Assembly: GCA_945865885.1 (NCBI GenBank)
Contig: CAMBEZ010000013.1
Span: forward strand, 1 to 48,078
Length of the DNA: 48,078 nucleotides
Direction: 5' to 3'
DNA from: Owenweeksia hongkongensis DSM 17368
Lineage (GTDB): Bacteria > Bacteroidota > Bacteroidia > Flavobacteriales > Schleiferiaceae
Part shown: one piece after another, positions 1-8,596 of the stretch
How positions within the stretch are numbered: position 1 is the stretch's first letter
Layout: each line of letters opens with the position of its first letter
Notes under the pieces: model-generated
Told to the model about the DNA's origin: nothing
The model's database searches: none
Seen by the model: the letters and a program-made list of their open reading frames with translations, nothing else
Made by a program: the position numbers and the translations under genes

Positions 1-2
1 CT

Positions 3-113
3 CCGGCCGTTGATTTGGCCAAGCGAATTTTGGAACAAACCCTCCAAATGGAGACCATTCCCACGACGGCGGCGCTCAATTTTTTGCGCAACGAGGCGTA
101 TATGGAGTTCTAA
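3..113 (+). CDS. 3' end of an unidentified protein (truncated by window edge)
   Basis: An open frame enters from the left edge and ends at a TAA at 111-113, leaving 36 residues. They begin PAVDLAKRILEQ and end NFLRNEAYMEF. The tail looks helical and soluble, with no membrane segment, and has no motif I can assign to a family. The gene converges on meaB, which lies on the other strand. The stretch from 114 to 229 between them has no clear hairpin terminator. The frame is called real because it uses the window's codon style (GCG, TTG, CGC) and nothing competes with it on the other strand. The product cannot be named without the upstream sequence. Confidence 0.55.
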   Translation, partial: PAVDLAKRILEQTLQMETIPTTAALNFLRNEAYMEF

Positions 114-229
114 AAAGGCGTCGCGATCCAAAAAAATATCGTGCCAGGCAGGCAAAATGCATTGGTTCGGATGAATCCGGTAACGATTGTTTTGTTTGCG
201 GCCCCTTTCGAATGGCCTAACCAATTTTT

Positions 230-1288
230 TTAATTCAAACCGGGGAGCAGTTCGGCGCAGCGCAAGGCATCTTCCACGGCGCGGCGAGGATCCGTTTGGT
301 TTTCCACCACGGATTGGGCCAATTCCTTCCAGCGCGAAGCGTTGTCTGGATGGGAACGTAGTAATTCCCACGCGGCGTGTTCCAACCCTTCCCAAAAGGC
401 TTTTTTGCGTTGCCCCATGCGGCGTTCGGCCCACCGTCCGGAGGCGTGTGCGTGCCGGAAAAATCGGTCCAGCGTTGCCAACAGGTCCTCCATGCCCGCA
501 CCGGTTAATGCGGAAACGGTTTGAACGGGGACAATCCAGTTGGATTCCTCGGCCGAGGTAAAGTGCAAAGCAGCGCGTGCATCGGCGGCGGCTTGCTGCG
601 CGGCGGACAAAAGCAGGCCATCCGCCTTCTGCACGGCAACCACGTCGGCCACCTCCATGATGCCTTTTTTCATGCCTTGCAACCCGTCTCCGGAAGCCGG
701 CATCAACAACAAGAGGAGGCAATCCACCAGATCGTGAACGGCAGTCTCAGACTGGCCTACCCCGACGGTTTCCACCAAGAGGTGGGTGTATCCCAAGCGT
801 TCGCACAGGGTGATGGAATCGCGCGTTCCCCAGGTTACGCCGCCCAGTGAAGTGCCGGCAGGGGAGGGGCGCACAAAGGCGCGCGGGTGGAGGGAGAGCT
901 GCTCCATGCGGGTTTTGTCCCCCAAGAGGGATCCTCCGCGTACGGAACTGGACGGATCCACCGCCAAAACCGCTAGCTTGGCGTTGGGCTGGTTGCGCAA
1001 GAGCAGCAGACCGTAGGCTTCGGCCCAGGTACTTTTGCCAACGCCCGGTATGCCACTGACGCCCAGGCGAAAAGACGGCTGAATGGGCTCCGGGAGCGTC
1101 TCCAAAAGCGACGTGGCCCGAATGCGGTCCTCCTGCCGGGTGGATTCCACCCACGTTAGGGCGCGCCCCAAAGCGGCGCGGTTGCCGGATTGAAGTTGGT
1201 CCAGAAAAGCAAACCAATCCACAGATCCCGGCTCCGGGTTCGTTTGGGCCGATGAGGCCGATGGGGGGAGGTTGGGATTGAGGGCCAC
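230..1288 (-). CDS. meaB: Methylmalonyl-CoA mutase-associated GTPase MeaB (ArgK family)
   Basis: This 352-residue G3E-type P-loop GTPase loads and protects the adenosylcobalamin cofactor of methylmalonyl-CoA mutase. It shows the Walker A motif GIPGVGKST at residues 79-87, the AVDPSSSVRGGSLLGDKTRM block at about 109-128 that is typical of MeaB/ArgK, and ETVGVGQSE at about 173-181. The length suits the family. It lies 13 bp downstream of the fused mutase gene on the same strand, so the chaperone and its client are almost certainly one transcript. One oddity is the G4 guanine-specificity motif: it reads QKADG at residues 220-224 (codon CAG at 629-631) where the family normally has NKADG. The role is assigned from family knowledge and this operon context. 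Confidence 0.95.
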   Translation of the reverse strand: MALNPNLPPSASSAQTNPEPGSVDWFAFLDQLQSGNRAALGRALTWVESTRQEDRIRATSLLETLPEPIQPSFRLGVSGIPGVGKSTWAEAYGLLLLRNQPNAKLAVLAVDPSSSVRGGSLLGDKTRMEQLSLHPRAFVRPSPAGTSLGGVTWGTRDSITLCERLGYTHLLVETVGVGQSETAVHDLVDCLLLLLMPASGDGLQGMKKGIMEVADVVAVQKADGLLLSAAQQAAADARAALHFTSAEESNWIVPVQTVSALTGAGMEDLLATLDRFFRHAHASGRWAERRMGQRKKAFWEGLEHAAWELLRSHPDNASRWKELAQSVVENQTDPRRAVEDALRCAELLPGLN

Positions 1289-1301
1289 GAGAAAAACAGG
1301 G

Positions 1302-4300
1302 TCAGGCCGAAAAATCGTTATTCAAGACGCGCAGAATTTCTTCTGCGGCTTGGGGAATGGGGGTTCCGGGTCCAAAAATAGCCGTAGCGCCGGCCGCAAA
1401 GAGCTCGGCGTAGTCTTGTTGCGGGATGACGCCGCCCACCACGATGCGGATGTCTGGGCGCCCGAGCGCAGCGAGGGCGGCAACCAGCGCAGGAACCAAG
1501 GTTTTGTGCCCGGCGGCCAAAGAAGACACGCCCACCACGTGAACGTCGTTTTCCACGGCTTGCTGCGCGGCTTCTTCTGGGGTTTGGAACAAAGGTCCCA
1601 TGTCCACGTCAAAGCCTGCGTCTGCGAATCCGGTGGCCACCACCTTGGCGCCGCGGTCGTGACCGTCCTGCCCCAGTTTGGCTACCAACAGGCGCGGGCG
1701 CCGACCGGTGAGGGCGGAAAATGCAGCGACCTGTTCGGCCACGCGGTCCAGCGGACCGCCTGTTGGGAAGGAGGATTTGTACACGCCGCTCACGGTTTGA
1801 ATGCGCGCCTGGTACCGGCCAAAAACCCGTTCCAGAGCGTCGCTGATTTCGCCCAAGGTGGCGCGCTCGCGCGCCGCCTCCACCGCCAAAGCTAACAAAT
1901 TTGCATCGGTTCGGGCTCCGTCCTCCAAAGCGGCCAAGGTCGCCGCTACACGTTCCGGGTTGCGGCTCGCCTTCAAATCGCGGAGCCGAGCCACCTGCGC
2001 TTCCCGTACGGCCACGTTGTCCACCTCGCGGATTTCCAACTCGTCCTCGGGTCCGCTGTTTTTGAAGGCGTTGACGCCCACCAATACATCGTTGGCCGCG
2101 TCCAAGCGAGCCTGCTTTTGCGCGGCCGCCTCTTCAATGCGCAGTTTGGGCCATCCGGCCTCAATGGCGGCGGTCATGCCGCCTTGTTCCTCTACCGCGC
2201 ACAACGTGGCCCAGGCCTCGTTGATCAATTCTGCCGTGCACGTTTCCAGGTGGTGCGCTCCGCCCAAGGGATCCACCACGCGGCAGATTCCAGTGTTTTG
2301 CTGCAAGAACAGTTGGGTGTTCCGCGCAATGCGCGCGGAAAAGTCCGTGGGCAGGGCAATGGCCTCGTCCAGGGCATTGGTGTGCAAACTTTGGGTACCG
2401 CCCAAGGCGGCGGCCAGTGCTTCCACCGCCGTGCGTCCCACGTTGTTGAACGGCTCCTGCTCCGTGAGGCTCCAGCCCGACGTTTGGCAGTGGGTGCGAA
2501 GTGCTTGGCTCTTGGCCGAGGTGCCGCCTTCCTCGCGAACAATTTGGGCCCAAAGGACTCGCGCGGCGCGCATTTTGGCCACTTCCGTCCAAAAATCCAT
2601 CCCGATGGCCCAAAAGAAGGACAGTCTGGGCGCAAATTCGTCCACCGCCATGCCCGCTGCTTTCCCCGTCCGCAGGTACTCCCGTCCGTCCGCCAGGGTG
2701 AACGCCAGTTCCAGCGCGGGCGTAGCTCCGGCCTCTTGCATGTGGTAGCCGGAAATGGAAATGCTGTTGAACTTGGGCATGTGGGCTTGGGTGTACGCAA
2801 AAATGTCCGCCACAATGCGCATGCTGGGTTGCGGCGGATAGATGTACGTATTGCGCACCATGAACTCCTTCAGGATGTCGTTCTGAATGGTTCCCTGCAG
2901 GGCCGACGGTTCTACGCCTTGCTCCTCTGCGGCCACAATGTAAAAGGCCAGTATGGGCAGTACGGCGCCGTTCATGGTCATGGAAACGGACATTTCGTCC
3001 AAGGGAATGCCGTTGAACAGCACCTTGGCGTCTTCCACGGAATCGATGGCCACGCCGGCTTTGCCGACGTCTCCTTGTACGCGGGGATGGTCGGAGTCGT
3101 ACCCGCGGTGGGTTGCCAAATCAAAGGCTACGCTCAGGCCTTTCTGGCCGGCAGCTAAATTTTTGCGGTAAAAAGCATTGCTGGCTTCGGCGGTAGAAAA
3201 ACCCGCGTACTGCCGAACGGTCCACGGCCGTTGGGTGTACATAGAGGCATAGGGGCCGCGCAAAAAAGGCGGCAGCCCGGCGGCGAAGTGCCGCAAGTCC
3301 CCCGCTTGTATAGGGCCCGACGGTGTGGGCGCAGTACCGTCTGAAGTTTGGAAGTCGCCAACGGGCAATGGGGTGCCCCGAAACATTTCCCACGCAGCAT
3401 TGGCCAAGGCGTGCGTGAGTGCCTCCAGGGCGTACGAACCGCCTGCGGGATCCACCAAGGCGTCCAGATGGGATTCGTAGGTCAGCAGGAGGCTTTGGTG
3501 GCGCGCCCACCGGCGCGCCCGTGCGTCGGCTCCGGAAAGCGGAGGCGCGCAGCGCTCATCAGCGCCGCCGCAGGCGGCGCTGATGAGCTGCCACTGCGTG
3601 AGAACCAACGGATTGTGCGGATCGTTGCCCGGCTCCGCAGGAAGTACTCCCTCCGCGCAGATCCACAGCGGCGCCGCCGCAGGCGAGACGCCGCGTTCGT
3701 TCAACCAGTGCGCCCACACCGTACGCAATGCACGCAAGGCAGCTACCTCGTTCAGGAAATCGTCGGTCACCGTCCAGTGTATCCACACTCGAGAAAACAT
3801 GTCGGGCCCGCAGGCCGCAAAGAGCGCGTCCCATTCGCGCAAGGCAAACGCCAAGGCGGGCACCGCCGGAAGGGCAGTGGCGTTGGGCGAAGAGGACGTA
3901 GGGGAAGTGGGGAGGTTCTGGGTGCGGAATTCCCCGGCATTCACGCCCAAGCGCACTCCGGCGGGGAGATGGGCAAAGACTGATTTCAGTGCATCGCCGC
4001 GAACCGTCGTATTCAAGGAGCCTTGCCACTCAAGAGGGTCCAGGCCCAAGGAGATCCAAGCGGTTTTCCACTGCGCTAAAAACGCTTCTGGATCTCCCTC
4101 CACCACCGCGTGGATGGGGATGATGTTGGCTTGAATGCCCTTTAAAAGCTGGGTTAAGTCTTCGTTGCCGTGGAGGTAGAAGAGCAACGAGGATGCGCCG
4201 TCCTGGAGTGCTTCCAGCGCTTGCACATTCAAGACTTTGGGGTCGCCAGGGCCCAGTTGTTCCAAGGTGTGGGTGTAGGCGGAGGCGCGGCTTTGTGCCG

Positions 4301-4493
4301 TGCGTTGTGCGGCTACTGCGCCCTTAGGCAAGGCGTCGGCATCTTCTTGGGTGTAAAACGGGTGAAGTGGAAAACCGTCTGAGGTGCAGTGCGCATAGGC
4401 CGGTTCGGGTGCTCCCTTCCATTCTTTTGCAAAGACGGATTCCCACGCAGAGCGCGGGGTCGGCTCGAAGCCGTCCAGCGGCATTGCAGCCAT
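1302..4493 (-). CDS. Single-chain methylmalonyl-CoA mutase: small subunit fused to large subunit
   Basis: This 1063-residue enzyme interconverts (R)-methylmalonyl-CoA and succinyl-CoA with adenosylcobalamin. Residues 1-375 match the MutA small subunit, from the start (PFY near residue 45) to [15 protein letters not shown] at 340-354, but lack a B12-binding domain. After a Pro/Thr-rich linker (about 375-400), residues 405-1063 are a full MutB large subunit. Catalytic equivalents are visible: Tyr429 in [10 protein letters not shown], Arg547 in [13 protein letters not shown], and Tyr583-His584 in [14 protein letters not shown]. The cobalamin domain begins at about 932, with [10 protein letters not shown] supplying Lys939, Asp943 and the axial ligand His945. 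Small and large subunits are normally separate genes. The start abuts the DivIC-like gene's stop without a gap, and meaB follows 13 bp downstream. Confidence 0.95.
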   Translation of the reverse strand: MAAMPLDGFEPTPRSAWESVFAKEWKGAPEPAYAHCTSDGFPLHPFYTQEDADALPKGAVAAQRTAQSRASAYTHTLEQLGPGDPKVLNVQALEALQDGASSLLFYLHGNEDLTQLLKGIQANIIPIHAVVEGDPEAFLAQWKTAWISLGLDPLEWQGSLNTTVRGDALKSVFAHLPAGVRLGVNAGEFRTQNLPTSPTSSSPNATALPAVPALAFALREWDALFAACGPDMFSRVWIHWTVTDDFLNEVAALRALRTVWAHWLNERGVSPAAAPLWICAEGVLPAEPGNDPHNPLVLTQWQLISAACGGADERCAPPLSGADARARRWARHQSLLLTYESHLDALVDPAGGSYALEALTHALANAAWEMFRGTPLPVGDFQTSDGTAPTPSGPIQAGDLRHFAAGLPPFLRGPYASMYTQRPWTVRQYAGFSTAEASNAFYRKNLAAGQKGLSVAFDLATHRGYDSDHPRVQGDVGKAGVAIDSVEDAKVLFNGIPLDEMSVSMTMNGAVLPILAFYIVAAEEQGVEPSALQGTIQNDILKEFMVRNTYIYPPQPSMRIVADIFAYTQAHMPKFNSISISGYHMQEAGATPALELAFTLADGREYLRTGKAAGMAVDEFAPRLSFFWAIGMDFWTEVAKMRAARVLWAQIVREEGGTSAKSQALRTHCQTSGWSLTEQEPFNNVGRTAVEALAAALGGTQSLHTNALDEAIALPTDFSARIARNTQLFLQQNTGICRVVDPLGGAHHLETCTAELINEAWATLCAVEEQGGMTAAIEAGWPKLRIEEAAAQKQARLDAANDVLVGVNAFKNSGPEDELEIREVDNVAVREAQVARLRDLKASRNPERVAATLAALEDGARTDANLLALAVEAARERATLGEISDALERVFGRYQARIQTVSGVYKSSFPTGGPLDRVAEQVAAFSALTGRRPRLLVAKLGQDGHDRGAKVVATGFADAGFDVDMGPLFQTPEEAAQQAVENDVHVVGVSSLAAGHKTLVPALVAALAALGRPDIRIVVGGVIPQQDYAELFAAGATAIFGPGTPIPQAAEEILRVLNNDFSA

Positions 4494-4793
4494 TTATTCG
4501 GGATTTTTGGCGGATTCAACCAAGACCACTTCTTCGCCGGGTCGGTGCATCCAATAAGTTTCGCGCGCAAAGCGCTCCAGCAATTCGGGGTTTTTTTCCA
4601 CGTCTTGCAGGCGTCGTACTTGCCATGAAATTTCGTGCTCGTAGAAGGTGATTCCCGCGTCCAATTCCGTCAATTCCGCGTCCAATTCGCGCTGAATCAG
4701 GTAGGAATTGGAGTCCAAGAAGACCAGCCACACGGCAAAGGCACCGGCGGTCAGGACGTACTTGTTCCAAACAATGCGCCAAGCTCGCTTCAT
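4494..4793 (-). CDS. Septum formation initiator family protein (DivIC/FtsB-like)
   Basis: This 99-residue bitopic membrane protein has a short basic N-terminus (MKRAWRIVWNKY), one membrane segment at about 12-26, and a coiled coil at about 30-65 (SYLIQRELDAELTELDAGI). The conserved FtsB/DivIC tail follows, with ERFARETYWMHRPGEEVVLV. Proteins of this type pair with FtsL-like partners to bridge the divisome and activate septal peptidoglycan synthesis. The stop codon is directly followed by the ATG of the mutase gene, so the two are translationally linked. Flavobacteria commonly place this gene ahead of the mutase small subunit. A promoter-like TAACTTCG ends 4 nt before the ATG, suggesting its own leaderless transcript inside the block. 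Confidence 0.85.
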   Translation of the reverse strand: MKRAWRIVWNKYVLTAGAFAVWLVFLDSNSYLIQRELDAELTELDAGITFYEHEISWQVRRLQDVEKNPELLERFARETYWMHRPGEEVVLVESAKNPE

Positions 4794-4797
4794 AACA

Positions 4798-4805
4798 CGA
4801 AGTTA
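4798..4805 (-). promoter_or_regulatory. Variant -7 box TAACTTCG before the DivIC-like gene
   Basis: On the minus strand TAACTTCG differs from the Bacteroidota -7 consensus TAnnTTTG at one base. It ends 4 nt before the ATG at 4793, which would make the mRNA leaderless. It lies in the 59-bp gap after the ABC exporter gene. Prediction only. Confidence 0.45.
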
Positions 4806-4852
4806 CAACAGATTCCCAGACGCTGCGCCCGTTTCGTGCAGGTGCTGCCGAA

Positions 4853-6685
4853 TCAACCGTGGAGTTGTTTGTCCAGGAGTTTTCGGTACCGTCCGTTGGG
4901 CAGCGCCAGCAACTCCTCGTGGGTCCCCAACTCCACCACCTGTCCTTTGTGGAACACGGCAATGGCGTCCGCATTGCGCACGGTGCTCAGGCGGTGGGCA
5001 ACCACCACGGAGGTACGTCCGGCCATCAGTCTTTGGAGGGCGTCTTGCACCAAGCTTTCGCTTTCTGAGTCCAGGGCAGAGGTGGCCTCGTCCAAGAGCA
5101 AGAGGGACGGATTGCGCAGCAAGGCGCGCGCAATGGCAATGCGTTGGCGTTGTCCGCCGCTCAGTTGTACCCCGCGTTCGCCCACTAAAGTGTCCAATCC
5201 CTGCGGGAACGATTGGATGAATTCCAGGGCATTCGCTTGTGCGGCCACCTCCAAAAGGGCCTCGTCTGTGGTACCCGTTAAGCCGTAGGCAATGTTTTCC
5301 CGCAGGGTGCCGGAAAACAAGACCACTTCTTGGGGGACCAAGGCCAGGGTGCGCCGAAGTTCGGCCAACGGCAGGGTTTCCAGGGGATGCCCAAACCAGT
5401 GGATGCTTCCGGATTGGGGCTGATGGAAGCGAAGAATCAGTTGAATCAACGTACTTTTCCCGGCCCCGGAAGCGCCCACCAGGGCAATTTGACCGCCACG
5501 CGGAACGCTGAGGGACAGGTGCTGCAGTACGGGGAGGTCCGGGCGTGCCGGGTAGGAAAAAGACACGTCGGAAAACGCCAAATGGGGGGTGTTGGGCAGC
5601 GGCTCCGGAAGGGCTTCCGGCTGCATGTTTTTCAGCTCGTTCGGCGGGCGGGCGTCCAGCGGTTCGGTGGGCGTGTCCAGCATGTCCAGCAGGGCCTCCG
5701 TGGCCCCTACGGCTTTTTGCAGCCGGGCATATACGTCGGCCATTCCGCCAATGGAACCGCCAATGAACCCGGAATAAATCACAAAACTGACGAGTTGTCC
5801 GGTGGCCAATTCGCCGGTGGCAATGAGGGTGGTGCCTTTCCACACCACGGCCACCAGGGCGCCAAAAAGGCCCAAAATCAAGAAGCTGGCAAAGGCTCCG
5901 CGCAAGATGCCGCTCTTGATGGCCAATTGGGCTACCGTGTTCGTGCGGGTTTCGTACCGACTCCACTCAAAGGATTCGCCGGAGAAGGCTTTCACCGTAG
6001 CGATTCCCTGAAGGGCTTCTTCCACCACGGCGTTGCTTTCTGCGGAGGCATCCTGCACTTTCTTGCTGTACTTGCGGATGCGGGATCCAAAAACCACCGC
6101 CAAAACCACCACCACGGGGAGCACGGCCAGCATGAATACGGTCAACTGCGGGCTGGTGTAAGTCAGCAGGGCCAAGCCGCCGCCAATGACCACCACTTGG
6201 CGAATGAATTCTGCCAGGGTGGTGGTGAAGGTTTCCTGCAGCACGCCAATGTCCGACTGCAGTCGGTTGGTCAGCTCGCCCACGCGTTTTTCGTGGAAGT
6301 AGGGCAGGGGCAGAACGATCAAGTGCCGGTACATGGCTTGGCGTAAGGAGGCCAAGGCGCGCTCCGCAACGCGTTCAAACAAGACGATGCGGAAAAAGGA
6401 GAAAACGGCTTGAAGCACCAGAATTCCCGCCAGCTGCAGGGCCAGGGTGTTGAGGGTTCCGGGCGCTTTTTCCGTGGCGTCTACCAGTCCGCCCAGCAGG
6501 CCGGGAAAGGCCAAGTTGGTGGCGCTGGAGAGCAGGAGCATCACCAAGCCCAGGGCAAATTCACCGCGGTAGGGGCGGACGTAGGGGTACAGGCGCCCCA
6601 TGCGGCGGAGCGAATTCCAGCGGAGGGGTTTTTTGGGGGATCCCTCGTTGGAGGACGCGGCGGAGCCGCGGCGGTGTTGGGCCAC
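4853..6685 (-). CDS. ABC exporter, fused permease and ATPase (MsbA/multidrug type)
   Basis: This 610-residue half-transporter has a transmembrane domain at about residues 38-335. Six helices are likely, and intracellular-loop features such as LPYFHEKRVGELTNRL are visible. An ATPase domain follows at about 368-610. Walker A GASGAGKST lies at 404-412, the signature LSGGQ at 508-512, Walker B LLLLDEATSALD at 528-539, and the H-loop VVVAHRLS further on. It should act as a homodimer exporting a lipid, drug or peptide; the substrate cannot be read from sequence. The start is a GTG directly after the upstream oxygenase stop codon (TAA then GTG), so the two genes have zero spacing. An internal ATG at residue 29 is a weaker alternative start. 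Confidence 0.9.
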   Translation of the reverse strand: MAQHRRGSAASSNEGSPKKPLRWNSLRRMGRLYPYVRPYRGEFALGLVMLLLSSATNLAFPGLLGGLVDATEKAPGTLNTLALQLAGILVLQAVFSFFRIVLFERVAERALASLRQAMYRHLIVLPLPYFHEKRVGELTNRLQSDIGVLQETFTTTLAEFIRQVVVIGGGLALLTYTSPQLTVFMLAVLPVVVVLAVVFGSRIRKYSKKVQDASAESNAVVEEALQGIATVKAFSGESFEWSRYETRTNTVAQLAIKSGILRGAFASFLILGLFGALVAVVWKGTTLIATGELATGQLVSFVIYSGFIGGSIGGMADVYARLQKAVGATEALLDMLDTPTEPLDARPPNELKNMQPEALPEPLPNTPHLAFSDVSFSYPARPDLPVLQHLSLSVPRGGQIALVGASGAGKSTLIQLILRFHQPQSGSIHWFGHPLETLPLAELRRTLALVPQEVVLFSGTLRENIAYGLTGTTDEALLEVAAQANALEFIQSFPQGLDTLVGERGVQLSGGQRQRIAIARALLRNPSLLLLDEATSALDSESESLVQDALQRLMAGRTSVVVAHRLSTVRNADAIAVFHKGQVVELGTHEELLALPNGRYRKLLDKQLHG

Positions 6686-7498
6686 TTAGTATTTGTTTTT
6701 GTCTTGGAAATCCAGGGACTTGACGCCCAGTACTTTCAGGAGCCGCTTGGCGTTTATTTTGACGGACTCCTTGATGGAGGTGGCTGCCTTGCGCCACGCG
6801 CTGTCGTTTGGACGGGCAATGAAGCGCGAGTCCGAGTAGCGGAAACCGTCTTGGATGGGCGTGAAAAAGTAGGCGTAAAACGACTTTCGGGTTTCGCCTT
6901 CCGGAACCCGGATGGTTTGGTAGCCGTGGGGGGAGTTTTCGTCCGTGAGGAAGAGCACGGCGCGGTTGTGGGCCGGGGCAATGCGCTTTTCCGCGCGCTT
7001 CATGAACTTGTCCCAAATTTCCAGGTGTCCGCCGTATTCGTCCTTCCAGTTGCGGTTGAGGTAAACCAGGAGGTTGACCCGACGCCACAAATTGGACTCC
7101 GGATCGTAGTTGACGTCGATGTGTACGTCCACGTAGGAACCGTCGGCTCCTTGGTGCACACCGGAACCCAGCGGGTTGTCTGGAGTGAGCAGGCCGTCGA
7201 TTCCGGTCACCGTGCTGATCCACGCCGCAAAAGACTCCGAACGTATGGCGTCCCGAACCTCGCGAAAGGCGGGGTGCCACTCGTCAAACTTGTAGTCTTC
7301 GGCCTTGTTTTCGTTGAGGCTCTTCCGGCGAACCTTCAGGGCGCTCATGGGCGGAAAGTGTCCGTGCAGCAGGTTGGCCGTTTCCTCGGTGAGAAAACCG
7401 TCGATGATCAAATGCTTGCAGGGGGTTCCTGCGGCAAAAGATTGGCGCAGAACAGCGGTTTGTTCCGGGGTGAAGTGGAGCGGATTAAGCGGTCCCAT
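6686..7498 (-). CDS. 2-oxoglutarate/Fe(II)-dependent oxygenase (prolyl 4-hydroxylase-like fold)
   Basis: A 270-residue protein with the jelly-roll oxygenase signature. The iron-binding HxD is His126-Ile-Asp128 in YVDVHIDVNYDP, the distal histidine is His191 in SPHGYQTI, and the 2-oxoglutarate-binding arginine is probably Arg204 in ETRKSFYAYFF. Such enzymes hydroxylate or oxidise proteins, amino acids, lipids or sugars; the substrate here is unknown. The frame stays open further upstream, but the ATG at 7498 is preferred: it overlaps the stop of the preceding dehydrogenase by only 14 bp and the domain begins shortly after it. The upstream extension is cysteine/proline-rich shadow sequence of that dehydrogenase. 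Downstream, the ABC exporter starts with no gap. Confidence 0.85.
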   Translation of the reverse strand: MGPLNPLHFTPEQTAVLRQSFAAGTPCKHLIIDGFLTEETANLLHGHFPPMSALKVRRKSLNENKAEDYKFDEWHPAFREVRDAIRSESFAAWISTVTGIDGLLTPDNPLGSGVHQGADGSYVDVHIDVNYDPESNLWRRVNLLVYLNRNWKDEYGGHLEIWDKFMKRAEKRIAPAHNRAVLFLTDENSPHGYQTIRVPEGETRKSFYAYFFTPIQDGFRYSDSRFIARPNDSAWRKAATSIKESVKINAKRLLKVLGVKSLDFQDKNKY

Positions 7499-8267
7499 GG
7501 CGTTGGCGCAAAAGGGTGTAAAAAAGGGTGGGCATCCACCGGTGCAAAAGCAGTGCCAAGCGTTCGGTGGGGGAAATGAGGTAGGTTTTGAAGCGATTGG
7601 TTTGGGCGGCGGCCCACAGGCGCTGGGCAACGGCCTCGGGCGGTTGCCCGGTGTGGGTCTTGGCTTGTTGTCCTAGGGCTGCGCCGGACTCGTCCAAGGC
7701 GCTGGCCATGATGGTGGTTTGAATCACGCCCGGCTGCATCAGTTGCACGCGAAGGCCACGGTGGGCCCAAGCGGCGTAAAAGGATTCCCAATGGCGCTCC
7801 AATGCCGCTTTACTGGCTCCGTAGGCGGCGCTTTCCGGCTGGCCAAATTCGGCGGCGATGGACCCAACGGCAACCAACTGTCCGCTTCCCTGGGCCAGCA
7901 TGCGCGCGGCCAAGAGCTTGGCGGCTTGCACGGGAAAGCGGTAGTTCAGGGCCAGCAACTGCTCTTCCGCCGCGGGGGTGGTGGTGAGCGGGTTGCTCCA
8001 CTGGGCCAAGCCTGCGCAGAAAAAAGCGCGGTGGATGCCTCCGTGCTCCAACCAAATGCGTTCCACCAAAGCGGCTAAATCGTGGGTTTGGGTGAGGTCC
8101 GCCGGGGCCACCACGGCGTTTTCTGGGTGGGGCAGGAGGGTGCGCAACTTTTCCAATTCTGGGGCGTTCCGCGCGGTCAGGACCACTCGGCAGCCGCTCG
8201 CCGAAACGACGTGCGCCAGCGCGGCTCCCAAGCCGCGCGAGGCTCCTGCAATCCAGACGGTTTCCAT
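7485..8267 (-). CDS. Short-chain dehydrogenase/reductase (SDR)
   Basis: A 260-residue Rossmann-fold oxidoreductase. The cofactor motif is GASRGLG at residues 8-14, the catalytic serine is Ser136 in VAVGSIAA, and the YxxxK pair is Tyr149 and Lys153 in AYGASKAA. The usual NNAG element reads FCAG (about 83-86). The C-terminal region after residue 225 is hydrophobic and basic, suggesting membrane association. The substrate is unknown. The ATG at 8267 is chosen over a TTG four codons upstream because a perfect TACCTTTG -7 box lies 9 nt before it and covers the TTG. The gene heads a run that continues through the oxygenase (14-bp overlap) and the ABC exporter. Confidence 0.87.
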   Translation of the reverse strand: METVWIAGASRGLGAALAHVVSASGCRVVLTARNAPELEKLRTLLPHPENAVVAPADLTQTHDLAALVERIWLEHGGIHRAFFCAGLAQWSNPLTTTPAAEEQLLALNYRFPVQAAKLLAARMLAQGSGQLVAVGSIAAEFGQPESAAYGASKAALERHWESFYAAWAHRGLRVQLMQPGVIQTTIMASALDESGAALGQQAKTHTGQPPEAVAQRLWAAAQTNRFKTYLISPTERLALLLHRWMPTLFYTLLRQRHGTA

Positions 8268-8276
8268 TCCTTGGTA

Positions 8277-8284
8277 CAAAGGTA
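8277..8284 (-). promoter_or_regulatory. -7 box TACCTTTG for the SDR gene
   Basis: A perfect match to TAnnTTTG on the minus strand, ending 9 nt before the ATG at 8267. This predicts a leaderless or nearly leaderless mRNA for the SDR-oxygenase-ABC run. Confidence 0.6.
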
Positions 8285-8356
8285 CGGAATACCCACGGGC
8301 AGGCGGTTCGGTTGCGTAAGGATCACTAGATTGCGAAAAAATACACGGGACAGGTT

Positions 8357-8386
8357 TTGTACATTAAAAATAACTTTCTATCTTTG
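8357..8386 (+). promoter_or_regulatory. Promoter of rpmH (TTG -33 element, TATCTTTG -7 box)
   Basis: TTG at 8357-8359 is followed after 19 bp by TATCTTTG at 8379-8386. This is the Bacteroidota primary-sigma arrangement in full. The start codon of rpmH lies 29 nt downstream. It is one of the two best-formed promoters in the window. Confidence 0.75.
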
Positions 8387-8415
8387 CCGCCCGATACGCT
8401 AAACACAAACGACCC

Positions 8416-8574
8416 ATGAAACGCACGTTCCAGCCCTCCAACCGGAAAAGAAAGAACAAGCACGGATTCCGTGAGCGCATGGCTTCGGCCAATGGTCGTC
8501 GCGTTTTGGCTGCGCGCCGTGCACGCGGCCGTCGCCGTTTGACCGTGTCCGACGAAGGAAACCACAAAGGGTAA
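8416..8574 (+). CDS. rpmH: Large ribosomal subunit protein bL34
   Basis: A 52-residue, strongly basic ribosomal protein beginning [20 protein letters not shown] and continuing through [21 protein letters not shown], the conserved bL34 core. It has a short acidic/neutral tail ([10 protein letters not shown]) often seen in Bacteroidota. It binds 23S rRNA in the large subunit. It stands alone between its own promoter (8357-8386) and a strong terminator (8597-8625), so it is probably a monocistronic, highly expressed unit. In many bacteria rpmH sits beside rnpA or dnaA; here the next gene is carB, so this is not evidence of the replication origin. Confidence 0.97.
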   Translation: MKRTFQPSNRKRKNKHGFRERMASANGRRVLAARRARGRRRLTVSDEGNHKG

Positions 8575-8596
8575 TGCATTCCCTCTATTTTTTGAA

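Noticed and set aside
2118-3158. A long plus-strand frame opposite the mutase gene
   Set aside because: Composition is that of an antisense shadow (Gly/His/Arg/Val-rich). The minus-strand mutase is unambiguous.
6410-7579. A 389-codon plus-strand frame opposite the ABC exporter and oxygenase genes
   Set aside because: It spans two well-supported minus-strand genes and their junction, with no recognisable domain.
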